NCBI GenBank assembly: GCA_051294375.1
Contig: JBJCIZ010000239.1
Coordinates: 987,721 to 1,051,720, forward strand
Direction of reading: 5' to 3'
Source of the DNA: Paraspadella gotoi
Lineage: Eukaryota > Chaetognatha
DNA length: 64,000 bases
Shown here: piece by piece, positions 10,277 to 21,330 of the stretch
Layout: each line of letters begins with the position of its first letter
Numbering within the stretch: position 1 is the first letter of the stretch
Translations under genes and position numbers: made by a program
The notes under the pieces: generated by a model
The model's input: only the letters and a program-made list of their open reading frames with translations
Database searches by the model: none
Told to the model about the DNA's origin: nothing

Positions 10277-12280
10277 CTAATTAATTAATTAATTAATTAA
10301 TCATTTAACCAATATATAGATAGATTCGATTTTTTTTGCCCCACATTCGAGAAAGTCCCTCTCGTATTCGAACTCCTAACAAGTTTCCTTAGATCGATTA
10401 TCGCAAAATCTATCGTTTGTATTTTCTTTGTTTATTTGTATTGATTTGTCTACGTTACGTTTGGAAGCGTTAAACGTTGTTTACGGTAGAGGAGATAAAT
10501 AGGAAGAGCATTTTAAAAGTGAAAGCCATAAAAATGATATTTAGAAATTTAGGAAAAAAAGTAAATCTTGATTTTTTGGAATCCAGAATTTAAATTTTAT
10601 AAAAAGTTTTAATTATAACTCAGCTTTTCAGTTTTAACTCGATTCCCAAGAAACCCCTTAAAAGAATAAACCAATTTTCGATCGATTTTCCCTCGAAATT
10701 TCATTCCCTTAAGATCTCAATTCTTTCCTTTCGATACCTTTAAAGGTTAAGAGGAAAAAGGGTATGGAAGGTCCCAAGAGAGACAAAGAATTTAATAGGC
10801 AAATCAGCTCCTCATCGTTCCGACGAGACGTGGTTGACCGAAATACTATGAGGCCCGGTTCCGCGCATTTTGCCCGATGTGGAATAAAATGAGGGCCTCG
10901 CAGGAATTAATGATGAAAAAGAAAAAAGAGAGAGAATTGAGGAAGGAAATGAAATTAACGAGAAACAATTTGAAGAGAGAAAAACGGTGGAGAGAGAGAG
11001 AGGGAGAGAGAGAGAGAGNNNNNNNNNNNNNNNNNNNNNNNNNNNNNNNNNNNNNNNNNNNNNNNNNNNNNNNNNNNNNNNNNNNNNNNNNNNNNNNNNN
11101 NNNNNNNNNNNNNNNNNNNNNNNNNNNNNNNNNNNNNNNNNNNNNNNNNNNNNNNNNNNNNNNNNNNNNNNNNNNNNNNNNNNNNNNNNNNNNNNNACAC
11201 TAAATCCACAGTAAATGTTTGACCGTCCGTGCTGTAAAACGCATCACAATTTCCAGTTTCCTTCTTATTTATGATTAATATTTTCTTGTGACGAGATTTT
11301 TCGCTTTAGTAAAAAAAATACGACTTCTTTCCTTTTTTTTCTCTACGACTTTTTTTCCCTATTTTTTCTAATAAACCACATAAATTGTGCTTCTTTTCCT
11401 TCTGCGGTAGAAGCATATAGAAAATGTTGTTTCTACTTTCGTCGTCGTCTTCGTCGTTATCTCAGCGAAAAAAGAGATTGTAAAAAAATCCAAAGTGGCA
11501 ATACAACGGTGAAATATTATCGACATTGACGTATTGCGAGCGTAAAAATGCTCGTTACTTTTNNNNNNNNNNNNNNNNNNNNNNNNNNNNNNNNNNNNNN
11601 NNNNNNNNNNNNNNNNNNNNNNNNNNNNNNNNNNNNNNNNNNNNNNNNNNNNNNNNNNNNNNNNNNNNNNNNNNNNNNNNNNNNNNNNNNNNNNNNNNNN
11701 NNNNNNNNNNNTACTCGTAATTCTGTTCAAATCATGTTAAGCTCTCCTCCGCCTCAGCATAGGATTTACTCCTCGATTCTTTATAATTCATTGCTTTATT
11801 CAGTACTATATTACTTTCTCTGTTTTATGCTCATTTTTCTTAGATTTAGCCACAATTCAGATACACTTACTTAGCTATCTGCATTCCTTAACATCTCCTT
11901 ACCTTTCCCAACCTCCCAATCTTTAACTCACCTACCTCACCCCGCCTTCCATCCTTCTTTCACACACCCAAACGACCGCCTTCACTCCATCCGACCCGCC
12001 TCCACAACCTGATCCACTTTTGACAGGCCACCTCCCCTTATCCACACCAAACCATGATCATAACCCCCGCGCCCCTGCGGCCCCGCCCCTACGCCCCTGC
12101 GGCCTCTCGCTCGCCCGTCCTCCAAACCCGCCCCTCGGCATCAGTCTTCGGTCAGCTCAATCCGGTCTGCCCCCATGAAGGCTGTCAATTCGTTCGTCAA
12201 CGCGTCTCCAGCATCTTCTTTTATTTTCCTTAATATGTAGTCGGGCATTGCAATATGTTAAGCACGTTACCTTCAGACAT
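10277..12280. other. Non-coding, two gaps, GC-box patch
   Basis: Mostly AT-rich, with gaps at 11019-11196 (entered from a (GA)n run) and 11563-11711. From 11880 to 12160 the plus strand is C-rich, with GGCCCCGCCCC-type GC boxes at about 12060-12130. That could mark a promoter or a GC-rich repeat. No exon recognised. Confidence 0.45.
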
Positions 12281-12281
12281 G

Positions 12282-12530
12282 ACCTTATGGCTCATTGAGT
12301 AATACCATCAGCTCATGACCATTAGGTACCGGGATCGATTCCCAATGGTACCTACTCTGGGGGAAACGAGAGGACGGCCGTAAACCGACTTGGGAGCCTG
12401 GAAAAACCCCCCAAAGCTTGGTTCCAAGCCCAAGACGCGTACCATTGCTGCTGAGGGGGCACATAATATACGGATAGTAGTCTACAGCCCGTTTAGTGCC
12501 TTATCCGCAAATATCCTTCCCTTGCTACTC
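12282..12530 (+). mobile_element. tRNA-derived SINE
   Basis: A-box-like TGGCTCATTGAG at 12288-12299 and B-box-like GGGATCGATTCCC at 12331-12343 give a pol III internal promoter. A non-tRNA body (GTAAACCGACTTGGGAGCC, AAGCTTGGTTCCAAGCCC) runs to a (CTC)n tail at 12530-12565. Inference: a non-autonomous retroposon. No flanking duplication was identified. Confidence 0.6.
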
Positions 12531-12626
12531 CTCCTCCTCCTCCTCCTGCTCCTCCTCCTCCTCCTTATGGATGTCGTACACAAGGGCCGCGACGTCGCTA
12601 CATTAAGGATCCGCATTAAAGGATGA

Positions 12627-12895
12627 AAGATGGCCGAGTTGTAAGGCGAGCGTCCCGCCGCCCCCTGCCCCCGGCGTCGGCCGACCTAAAACAGCCGACA
12701 CTTTGGCTTCGTTGGCGATGGTGCTGGAATGCCCTACGCTTTTCGTGGTAGTTTGCCCGACACTTGGCGGCAATAACCGGCGGGCGAATCTACTGAGCAG
12801 TGGGGTNNNNNNNNNNNNNNNNNNNNNNNNNNNNNNNNNNNNNNNNNNNNNNNNNNNNNNNNNNNCGTTAATTGGGGTGAGGGATTGACCCTTCG
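12627..12895 (+). repeat. Second tRNA-like head, body cut by a gap
   Basis: GATGGCCGAGTTGTAAGGCG at 12629-12648 closely matches the 5' half of a type II (Leu/Ser) tRNA, with a consensus A box TGGCCGAGTTG (12631-12641). No matching acceptor or T arm follows before the gap 12807-12865; after it is GATTGACCCTTCGAGG. It is most likely another SINE rather than a tRNA gene. Confidence 0.4.
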
Positions 12896-13287
12896 AGGCT
12901 AAGAAGTAAAGACGTGGCTGCCACTTTGCATTGATGCGCATGCGCGATGGAATACGGGAATATGAATTGATTAGAGGGTCCATTAATGTAATATTATTGT
13001 AATATATTATTATATTATTATTGATATATATCTCATAACAAATTATCCCCTCCACCCCTTTCTGTTCAGACTTTTAGATATTTTGAAATTTTCAATAAAT
13101 GACTTCTGTACAAGAGTGATGTCTAATATCTAATTAGAAAACTAGGTCAGAAAGTAACTTTTAACCTTGTGTTGTATAGATGCTCCCTCTATTTCCAGAT
13201 GACAACACTAAGATCCCTCTCCCCATTACATTATAAAAGAATATACTTTATATAAAGAATATAAATAAATCTAATATATAGTAAAAT
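12896..13287. other. AT-rich non-coding
   Basis: ATT-rich repeat at 12985-13030 and unique AT-rich sequence. No gene seen. Confidence 0.5.
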
Positions 13288-13400
13288 ATGAGAGAGAGTC
13301 TTGTAGCCTGGAAGCCTGCGATGTCTCCCTATGTGATGATCTCGTAAAATAAGCCTTGACACAGCAAATCCGCGACCAGATAACTCATTGCCTCAATCAT
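13288..13400 (+). repeat. Interspersed repeat R2, diverged copy 3
   Basis: Shares GAGAGAGTCTT, CCTGCGATGTC, ATCTCGTAA, AAGCCTTGAC and GCAAATCC in order with 7170-7280, but is shortened and more diverged. Confidence 0.4.
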
Positions 13401-13699
13401 TAAAATTAAGAACATAATCTTATAGTGGTAATCCTAATTTCATTTTCATCTTGAGAAGAACTCGCATTTCGTGCGCTCCAATCTCGAGCCGTCATGAGAA
13501 GAAAAGAAACAAGAAGAAAAATGTTTTTCACGAATTGTAAACATTCGTGTTTCTTTTCGAGTTTTGACTCATAAACAAACAAGAACGGTGATTCCAATGT
13601 GTTGCTCCGCAGTGACTTTATTTTCACGCGTAATTCCCTTTGATCACATAATATGATATATGACATGACATGACATGACTAAAAAACCTTCTTTGCCCG

Positions 13700-13950
13700 T
13701 GTATTTATGACATGCACGGCATCAAAATTCTATTTTTTATTCTTTATAGTTTTAGGAATTCCTGAAGGCGGCGCTAGCAGTCCTTTATATTTTAGTTTAT
13801 TTACTGTCTTAACAAATAAGCAACCAACTTTAAGCAAATTATATATATTTTTAACCTAAGTAGGACAGATATACCAACGTACCGACGGACCGACAGACCG
13901 ACCGAAAAGTGAATTCTCGAGTTGCTCCGCGAGTACTCGCGGCGCAACTA
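13700..13950 (-). repeat. Palindrome-capped repeat family H, copy 1
   Basis: The body words GAAGGCGGCGCTAGCAGTC, CTGTCTTAACAAATAAGCAAC and the GACCGACAGACCGACCGAAAAGTG block lead to a 30-bp palindrome at 13920-13949. It has 14 of 15 pairs complementary, with core CGCGAGTACTCGCG. Other copies: 14822-14879, 21081-21330, 29040-29370, 31973-32230, 37605-37825 and a fragment at 38370-38412. The orientation given follows the copy at 21081 as plus. No protein is encoded; a non-autonomous mobile element is inferred. Confidence 0.7.
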
Positions 13951-15372
13951 AAAAGTTATGAGTTGTTTTTTTTTCTTTTATTTTTTTCTTCTGCGTCAAA
14001 AACCTTTGGACTAAAAACCCGGAAAAGAAATACTCGGTGACCTCTGACGCTCCAGAGAAACGCGGAAAACAAACTNNNNNNNNNNNNNNNNNNNNNNNNN
14101 NNNNNNNNNNNNNNNNNNNNNNNNNNNNNNNNNNNNNNNNNNNNNNNNNNNNNNNNNNNNNNNNNNNNNNNNNNNNNNNNNNNNNNNNNNNNNNNNNNNN
14201 NNNNNNNNNNNNNNNNNNNNNNNNNNNNNNNNNNNNNNNNNNNNNCCCCCCCTTCCGCTCGTTTTACGCCCTCTATAAACAACGCGCGCGACGTCCGCTC
14301 TGCAAATGGTGTGGGGGGATTTAGGATTTTTTTTTCTNNNNNNNNNNNNNNNNNNNNNNNNNNNNNNNNNNNNNNNNNNNNNNNNNNNNNNNNNNNNNNN
14401 NNNNNNNNNNNNNNNNNNNNNNNNNNNNNNNNNNNNNNNNNNNNNNNNNNNNNNNNNNNNNNNNNNNNNNNNNNNNNNNNNNNNNNNNNNNNNNNNNNNN
14501 NNNNNNNNNNNNNNNNNNNNNNNNNNNNNNNNNNNNNNNNNNNNNNNNNNNNNNNNNNNNNNNNNNNNNNNNNNNNNNNNNNNNNNNNNNNNNNNNNNNN
14601 NNNNNNNNNNNNNNNNNNNNNNNNNNNNNNNNNNNNNNNNNNNNNNNNNNNNNNNNNNNNNNNNNNNNNNNNNTAGAAAAAGGTAAGGAAAAATGCGGAG
14701 AAACAAGGAGAGGTGGGGAAGAAAAGTAAGGTCTTTGTGAAGGGATCTTAATTACTCGATCGGCTAAAGACGCTCGACTCAAGACTTAATTAGAAAGATT
14801 GTGCTACAAGATTTCGCTTTTAGTTGCGCCTTGAGTACGAGCGGAGCAACTCTATAAGTCACTTTTCGGTCGGTCTGTCNNNNNNNNNNNNNNNNNNNNN
14901 NNNNNNNNNNNAGAAGGAAGATGAGTCACATTAAAAAAAAGAAATATCGTCGGGTGAAGCGAGTTAGATTCTGCATAAAAGTTATTTTAATAGAAGTATA
15001 AAGAAATATCGACCATCAAAATCTCACATTACGGTAGAACATTATGCTGAGAATTGAGAAATGTAATGAACAATTAACAAAATTATAAACTTATAATCAA
15101 AAAAAAAACAAAGACAATTGAACACAAATATTCCAACGTCTTGGATTGCTAGTTGTTACAAACAAAGTAATGCAGTTCCGCCTGCATCCATGGTTGCATT
15201 CTTTTTATTTAACGCTTTCATAATTTCTCGCAATTTCTCGCAATTTCGTGCGCCAAGTAAAACAAATGACGTTGCTGAGGCGCAAAAGAATCTTTGTTTA
15301 CGATTCGTGTTTTTGTTTATTTTAGGCAAATTATTCGATGATGAGTCGAAGCTCGAGCGGAATATGAATGGG
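13951..15372. other. Gap-rich non-coding; contains family H copy 14822-14879
   Basis: Gaps at 14076-14245, 14338-14673 and 14880-14911 break the sequence. At 14822 the family H cap (AGTTGCGCC... ...GGAGCAACT) and CACTTTTCGGTCGGTCTGTC run into the last gap. A frame from 15118 toward the next large gap is open but shows no motif and ends in (GAC)n. Confidence 0.5.
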
Positions 15373-15420
15373 CGACGACGACGACGACGACGACGACGAA
15401 CGACGAACGACGAACGACGA

Positions 15421-15460
<40 letters not shown>

Positions 15461-15571
15461 AGCAAACGAAACTTCAGCCATCAAAGGTCAAAAGTCTACG
15501 ACGCATTCATCATACGAAGTCGCGTTTTCAAAATTCAATTTTCCCTCGTGCCACCTCGAGAATCGAGTATG

Positions 15572-15607
<36 letters not shown>
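15373..15607. repeat. (GAC)n and (CT)n microsatellites up to a gap
   Basis: (GAC)n with ACGAACGACGA variants at 15373-15462 and (CT)n at 15573-15607 stop at the edge of the largest gap. Apparent 360-496-residue frames here consist mainly of N. Confidence 0.9.
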
Positions 15608-16549
15608 NNNNNNNNNNNNNNNNNNNNNNNNNNNNNNNNNNNNNNNNNNNNNNNNNNNNNNNNNNNNNNNNNNNNNNNNNNNNNNNNNNNNNNNNNNNNN
15701 NNNNNNNNNNNNNNNNNNNNNNNNNNNNNNNNNNNNNNNNNNNNNNNNNNNNNNNNNNNNNNNNNNNNNNNNNNNNNNNNNNNNNNNNNNNNNNNNNNNN
15801 NNNNNNNNNNNNNNNNNNNNNNNNNNNNNNNNNNNNNNNNNNNNNNNNNNNNNNNNNNNNNNNNNNNNNNNNNNNNNNNNNNNNNNNNNNNNNNNNNNNN
15901 NNNNNNNNNNNNNNNNNNNNNNNNNNNNNNNNNNNNNNNNNNNNNNNNNNNNNNNNNNNNNNNNNNNNNNNNNNNNNNNNNNNNNNNNNNNNNNNNNNNN
16001 NNNNNNNNNNNNNNNNNNNNNNNNNNNNNNNNNNNNNNNNNNNNNNNNNNNNNNNNNNNNNNNNNNNNNNNNNNNNNNNNNNNNNNNNNNNNNNNNNNNN
16101 NNNNNNNNNNNNNNNNNNNNNNNNNNNNNNNNNNNNNNNNNNNNNNNNNNNNNNNNNNNNNNNNNNNNNNNNNNNNNNNNNNNNNNNNNNNNNNNNNNNN
16201 NNNNNNNNNNNNNNNNNNNNNNNNNNNNNNNNNNNNNNNNNNNNNNNNNNNNNNNNNNNNNNNNNNNNNNNNNNNNNNNNNNNNNNNNNNNNNNNNNNNN
16301 NNNNNNNNNNNNNNNNNNNNNNNNNNNNNNNNNNNNNNNNNNNNNNNNNNNNNNNNNNNNNNNNNNNNNNNNNNNNNNNNNNNNNNNNNNNNNNNNNNNN
16401 NNNNNNNNNNNNNNNNNNNNNNNNNNNNNNNNNNNNNNNNNNNNNNNNNNNNNNNNNNNNNNNNNNNNNNNNNNNNNNNNNNNNNNNNNNNNNNNNNNNN
16501 NNNNNNNNNNNNNNNNNNNNNNNNNNNNNNNNNNNNNNNNNNNNNNNNN
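15608..16549. other. Largest assembly gap (942 N)
   Basis: Unknown sequence, bounded by (CT)n on the left and GCGCGCGACC on the right. Confidence 0.98.
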
Positions 16550-16719
16550 GCGCGCGACCTTTATCTCACTCTTCAAAGAACAAAGAAAAGAAAAGAAATC
16601 AATGTTAAAATATTTATTAAATTAACATTTTATTTCACTCACTGCTAAAATTTTCAAAACTTGAAAATGGAAGAGCAGAAAAAAGAGAAAGAAAGAAGGA
16701 AAGAACGAAATGGAGGAAA

Positions 16720-16751
<32 letters not shown>

Positions 16752-17619
16752 NNNNNNNNNNNNNNNNNNNNNNNNNNNNNNNNNNNNNNNNNNNAGAGAG
16801 AGAGAGAGAGAGAGAGAGATTGTTTCTAATCGACCTTTTTTCTCCACAGGGGCAGCGATCCCCACCCGGAGTCAAGTCTCCCTTTTTCCCACGACGATAT
16901 TTCAATTTCCCAGAGGAAATGAAATTGTTCTAAATCTAAAACGAGTTTGAAGTAAGAATATGATACGATACGACAATGGGGTTTTTCTTTCAAACCGGTG
17001 TTTGTGTAATGCGAATGGAATAACTATTGTTAGGTACCGAGATAGTGAACCGATTTTTTAGAACAGACGAATTTTACATCTGGAATCATTCCGATGCTTT
17101 GACAACAACAGTAAGAAAAACAATAACCATGGTCAGCAAAATTATTGAACAAAATGATTTTTGCTTCTCTTACTATTTTTTTTNNNNNNNNNNNNNNNNN
17201 NNNNNNNNNNNNNNNNNNNNNNNNNNNNNNNNNNNNNNNNNNNNNNNNNNNNNNNNNNNNNNNNNNNNNNNNNNNNNNNNNNNNNNNNNNNNNNNNNNNN
17301 NNNNNNNNNNNNNNNNNNNNNNNNNNNNNNNNNNNNNNNNNNNNNNNNNNNNNNNNNNNNNNNNNNNNNNNNNNNNNNNNNNNNNNNNNNNNNNNNNNNN
17401 NNNNNNNNNNNNNNNNNNNNNNNNNNNNNNNNNNNNNNNNNNNNNNNNNNNNNNNNNNNNNNNNNNNNNNNNNNNNNNNNNNNNNNNNNNNNNNNNNNNN
17501 NNNNNNNNNNNNNNNNNNNNNNNNNNNNNNNNNNNNNNNNNNNNNNNNNNNNNNNNNNNNNNNNNNNNNNNNNNNNNNNNNNNNNNNNNNNNNTGAGTCA
17601 CAAAAATCCTTATTCACTT
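16550..17619. other. Non-coding with gaps
   Basis: (AAAG)n at 16722-16751, gap, (GA)n to 16819. A TTTTTTCTCCACAG acceptor-like site ends at 16849, followed by an 84-nt open stretch to a TAA at 16931; the peptide is not recognised. Gap at 17184-17593. Confidence 0.35.
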
Positions 17620-17623
17620 CACG

Positions 17624-17836
17624 GTCGCCATCTTGCGAGACGACAAGCCGGTGGACGCGGATTGTACGTTGCCATGACTACGAAGGCGAGGTTTCCCACG
17701 GCGAATGCAGTCGCGTAGCGGAGACCTGACACATGCGTAGCAGTTACTTGTCTTCTGAAGTGACGTTACGGCGAATGACATCCGCGTAGCGCAGACTTGA
17801 CACCTGCGTAGCGATGGCTACTGTTCTAAGGCGACG
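17624..17836 (+). repeat. ~70-bp tandem repeat beside a YY1-like site
   Basis: Units 17698-17768 and 17769-17836 share ACGGCGAATG, CGCGTAGCG, AGAC-TGACAC, TGCGTAGC and a final GACGTT. A partial earlier unit precedes them. CGCCATCTTG at about 17628-17637 fits the YY1 consensus (reverse of CAAGATGGCG). Together with the E-box array that follows, this is the most promoter-like patch in the first 20 kb. Confidence 0.55.
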
Positions 17837-17875
17837 TTGCATCGTGAATTCTGCGAGACGATCAGGAGACAGAGC

Positions 17876-17947
17876 TCACGTGACAATAGATCACGTGACT
17901 AAAGATAACGTGATAATGGATATCACGTGATAACAGAGATCACGTGA
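17876..17947. promoter_or_regulatory. Array of five phased TCACGTGA E-boxes
   Basis: TCACGTGA occurs at 17876-17883, 17891-17898, 17923-17930 and 17940-17947, with a one-base variant TAACGTGA at 17906-17913. Start-to-start spacing is 15, 15, 17 and 17 bp. TCACGTGA is the palindromic site of USF/MITF/TFE-type bHLH-zip factors (established). Whether it is bound or is just a degenerate minisatellite is unknown. No annotated start site lies next to it because of gaps. Confidence 0.6.
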
Positions 17948-18119
17948 CAATTTCCCGTGTCGTGAAAAACTGTCGCGGAGTCGAGAGATATTTTACGTGT
18001 GAACTTTCGGATTATGGATCAAGGGAAAAATAAAACAATAAATGAATAAATAAAATAAATAAAATAAACAAAATTGGGAGAAATTGTATCTCGTTCGTTT
18101 TTTTTAAAAATTTAGCAGA

Positions 18120-18176
18120 AAATAAGAAACTGCGATGACGACGAATATTACGACGATAAAAACGGCGACGACAAAA

Positions 18177-18232
<56 letters not shown>

Positions 18233-18455
18233 CAAAACTACTACGACAACTAAGAGGAAGTGACGACGAAGATGACGTTGACAACAACGAATACGACGAT
18301 AACAACGACGACAACCACATTGACGAATATCTTGACCACATCAGCCACCACAAAGACGACCACAACGACGACAACCACATTGACGAATATCTTGACCACG
18401 TCAGCCACCACAAAGACGACAACAACGACGACGACGATGAGTCACAGACGGAAAT
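18120..18455. repeat. (GAC)n tract with exact 60-bp duplication
   Basis: (ACG)n at 18173-18232 is followed by two 60-bp units, 18301-18360 and 18361-18420, that differ at only two positions. The units carry TTGACGAATATCTTGACCAC and CAGCCACCACAAAGACGAC. The plus frame is a Thr-rich peptide and the minus frame Ser/Trp-rich; both come from the repeat. Confidence 0.85.
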
Positions 18456-19499
18456 CAAAGATTCACGATTCGAAATCGAGTGAGAAGAAAAGAAACGTGA
18501 GACGAATTCTGTGAAAGTCACGTTTGATCTCTCTCACTCTTTCTTTCTCTCTCTNNNNNNNNNNNNNNNNNNNNNNNNNNNNNNNNNNNNNNNNNNNNNN
18601 NNNNNNNNNNNNNNNNNNNNNNNNNNNNNNNNNNNNNNNNNNNNNNNNNNNNNNNNNNNNNNNNNNNNNNNNNNNNNNNNNNNNNNNNNNNNNNNNNNNN
18701 NNNNNNAATCGGAAGGCCGATGAAAGCGAAAAAAAGGATTTTCGTTTAATCGTTGAAAATTAGTGAATAGTGCTGGTTAAAAAGTTAATTTAATTCGGAA
18801 AAAGGTGATCGTAGTTAATTGTGCATAGGGGATTAGGGGAAAATTGGATAAAGACGGACAAAAGGCGAAGACGGGCGTAACGAAAGGGACAATGCGCCCG
18901 ACGGGAAAGTGAATGGGCGGGCAAATTATACGTGATTGTCGGGCAGAGGGATCCCTGGGGAATCGGGATGACCGGTCTTTAATATTATAAAAGATACGAA
19001 ATGACGTATTCGATCTCGGGATCTCTTATGTACGATGCATTAAAGTTAAATATTTTTATACGAAAATTATTTATTTATACGTCTGATTAAGTGGGCGAGC
19101 GTTTTTTTTTATGAAACTAGATGTCTGTATATTTCTAACTTTTGGGACTATTGGTGGCCAATTATTTTTCTTTGTCGGTTCGATATTCGGTTCAAGTTTA
19201 ATTGTCGTTTCTGGGCTATCGATTTCTGTCGGGAAGATTTTTTTGTGATTATTGTGACGTCATGAGAGAGAGAGAGAGAGAGAGAGAGAGANNNNNNNNN
19301 NNNNNNNNNNNNNNNNNNNNNNNNNNNNNNNNNNNNNNNNNNNNNNNNNNNNNNNNNNNNNNNNNNNNNNNNNNNNNNNNNNNNNNNNNNNNNNNNNNNN
19401 NNNNNNNNNNNNNNNNNNNNNNNNNNNNNNNNNNNNNNNNNNNNNNNNNNNNNNNNNNNNNNNNNNNNNNNNNNNNNNNNNNNNNNNNNNNNNNNNNNN

Positions 19500-19531
<32 letters not shown>

Positions 19532-19730
19532 CTCATTATAAATAATCTAGACGCTTCTTTCTATCTTTCTATCTTTCTGTCCTCATTTCTTTCTTACCTC
19601 CTTCATTTTTCCCTATCATCCTTTCTTTCTTTCCTCTCTCGTATTTCCGTTACTACTCTTATTTCCGCCTCAGGTTTGTTTATCCTTCTTCGAAACGTAG
19701 CGAACCTAAACCAATAAAGCTCTTCCCCCG

Positions 19731-19734
<4 letters not shown>
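18456..19734. other. Non-coding with gaps and (GA)n
   Basis: Gap 18555-18706, unique sequence 18707-19260 without recognisable exons, and a (GA)n locus with a gap (19263-19529). TTTCTATC and CTTTC repeats run to 19700. Confidence 0.5.
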
Positions 19735-19818
<84 letters not shown>

Positions 19819-19833
19819 CCCTTACCTCGCCAG
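19735..19833. repeat. (CT)n microsatellite ending in a splice-acceptor-like CAG
   Basis: About 40 CT units (19735-19814), then CATCCCCTTACCTCGCCAG. The next 22 nt end in a GTGAGT donor-like string; see the findings. Confidence 0.9.
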
Positions 19834-19855
19834 GTCTGACCGGGAGTCCAAAAAA

Positions 19856-20401
19856 GTGAGTCACGGAATCCAGTCTACGTTCGGTGGTGACGTTTATGGA
19901 GTCACGTGACCAAAGGAGGTGAGGCGATGGCGGGTGAGTTCATATTCTTCGCGAGACTCGTAATACTGACTTCGCTTTTGCATCGTTCTTTACTTTTATT
20001 ATCACGAAGTTTATCAATAATATTTCAGCCACGTTTCTAATGATATTCCATTCTTCTTCAGTGCAAAAACGAATTATTTACTTGTACCTTTTTGTGCTTT
20101 ACTCCCTTTTTTAGTTAACAAATTACATAGTATTGAATGAGTTTAACCAATTTAAAAAGTATTTACACATTCGATGAACGAGCTCTCTCCTCTTCTATGA
20201 ACGGGCTACGTTTGGTTCATCCCTCTGAGAATGATATTTTACAAGTGTTTTAACTGCATATAAGTTATATTATAACTGTAATTATTTTACATATTATAAT
20301 TTGTGTAGCTTATTGTAATCGATCGCTTACCCCCCGCGTTGCGTCTCAACGTCTCGGGATCTTTCTGATGTGGGGTAATAAGATAAGAATCTCTCCTTAC
20401 A
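19856..20401. other. Non-coding; one GTCACGTGAC site
   Basis: A perfect 10-bp palindrome GTCACGTGAC lies at 19902-19911, then AT-rich unique sequence. No gene recognised. Confidence 0.45.
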
Positions 20402-20428
20402 ATGTCGTCGTCGTCGTCGTCGTCGTCG

Positions 20429-20460
<32 letters not shown>

Positions 20461-20461
20461 A
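20402..20461. repeat. (GTC)n-(GTT)n compound microsatellite
   Basis: GTC units switch to GTT units at about 20429. A poly-Val or poly-Thr frame through it is artefactual. Confidence 0.95.
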
Positions 20462-21044
20462 TTGTCTTGAAAGAGCGTCTCTTCGATTTAATCTTCCTCC
20501 TCCTCTTCCTCCTCCTATTCCTCCACTTCCTCTTCCTCGATCTTTTGCGGACAAAAAAAAAACAATTTTCTTTCTTCACGAATTCTGGAGCCGAAAGAAC
20601 TTGGGTTGTGAATCTCACGTCACAAAGACGAGAGAGTGAATTACCGACGGTGAATGGACTCTGGTAAAGTGACGATGCATTCACCAAAAAAAATGAGGAA
20701 TTTTGAAATCTCTTTGTAAGAGAAATAGTTAAACTTAAAATATATTTGAGTAATAAGTAATAATAATACCAATATTACCAAAACTGCTAATTCTACAACT
20801 CTTACTGCAACTTCTAAACAAGAAGATTACAAAATTTCCAGCCCCAGTTAATTAACTTGTCGCGTCCTAGTTTTTTTTTTTTTTTTTTTTTNNNNNNNNN
20901 NNNNNNNNNNNNNNNNNNNNNNNNNNNNNNNNNNNNNNNNNNNNNNNNNNNNNNNNNNNNNNNNNNNNNNNNNNNNNNNNNNNNNNNNNNNNNNNNNNNN
21001 NNNNNNNNNNNNNNNNNNNNAAAAAAAAAAATGCTCGCGCATTC
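20462..21044. other. Non-coding; poly-T/poly-A around a gap
   Basis: (TCC)n-rich at 20500-20540, AT-rich unique sequence, poly-T into gap 20892-21020, poly-A out of it. Nothing coding. Confidence 0.5.
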
Positions 21045-21080
21045 AGAATGTTGATGGGAGTCTCGCTTACTTTCCTTTTT

Positions 21081-21330
21081 AGTTGCGCCGCGAGTACCCG
21101 CGGAGGAACTCAAGGAGACACTTTTCGGTCGGTCTGTCGGACGGTCGGTATGTCTGTCCGTCGGTCTGTACCACTTACGTTAAAGAAGCTCATAACTCGC
21201 CTATTGTCGGTTGCTCTTGTTAAGACAGAAAAACCCTCAAATCTAAGTGACTGCTAGCGCCGCCTTCAGGAAATTATAAAACTATAAAGAATAAAAGACG
21301 AGATAAGAAAGTCACTGCGGCGCAACACAC
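21081..21330 (+). repeat. Palindrome-capped repeat family H, copy with readable body
   Basis: Cap AGTTGCGCCGCGAGTACC...GGAACT at 21081-21110, then CACTTTTCGGTCGGTCTGTCGG and the body TTAAAGAAGCTCATAACTCG, GACAGAAAAACCCTCAAATC, TAAGTGACTGCTAGCGCCGC. It ends near GCGGCGCAAC at about 21321. This copy gives the reference orientation. Confidence 0.75.

Noticed and set aside
15118-16608. 496-residue frame
   Set aside because: Most of it is N; the visible parts are (GAC)n, (CT)n and unrecognised sequence.
16850-16933. Terminal-exon-like stretch after TTTTTTCTCCACAG
   Set aside because: Acceptor-like, but the peptide is not recognisable and there is no partner exon.
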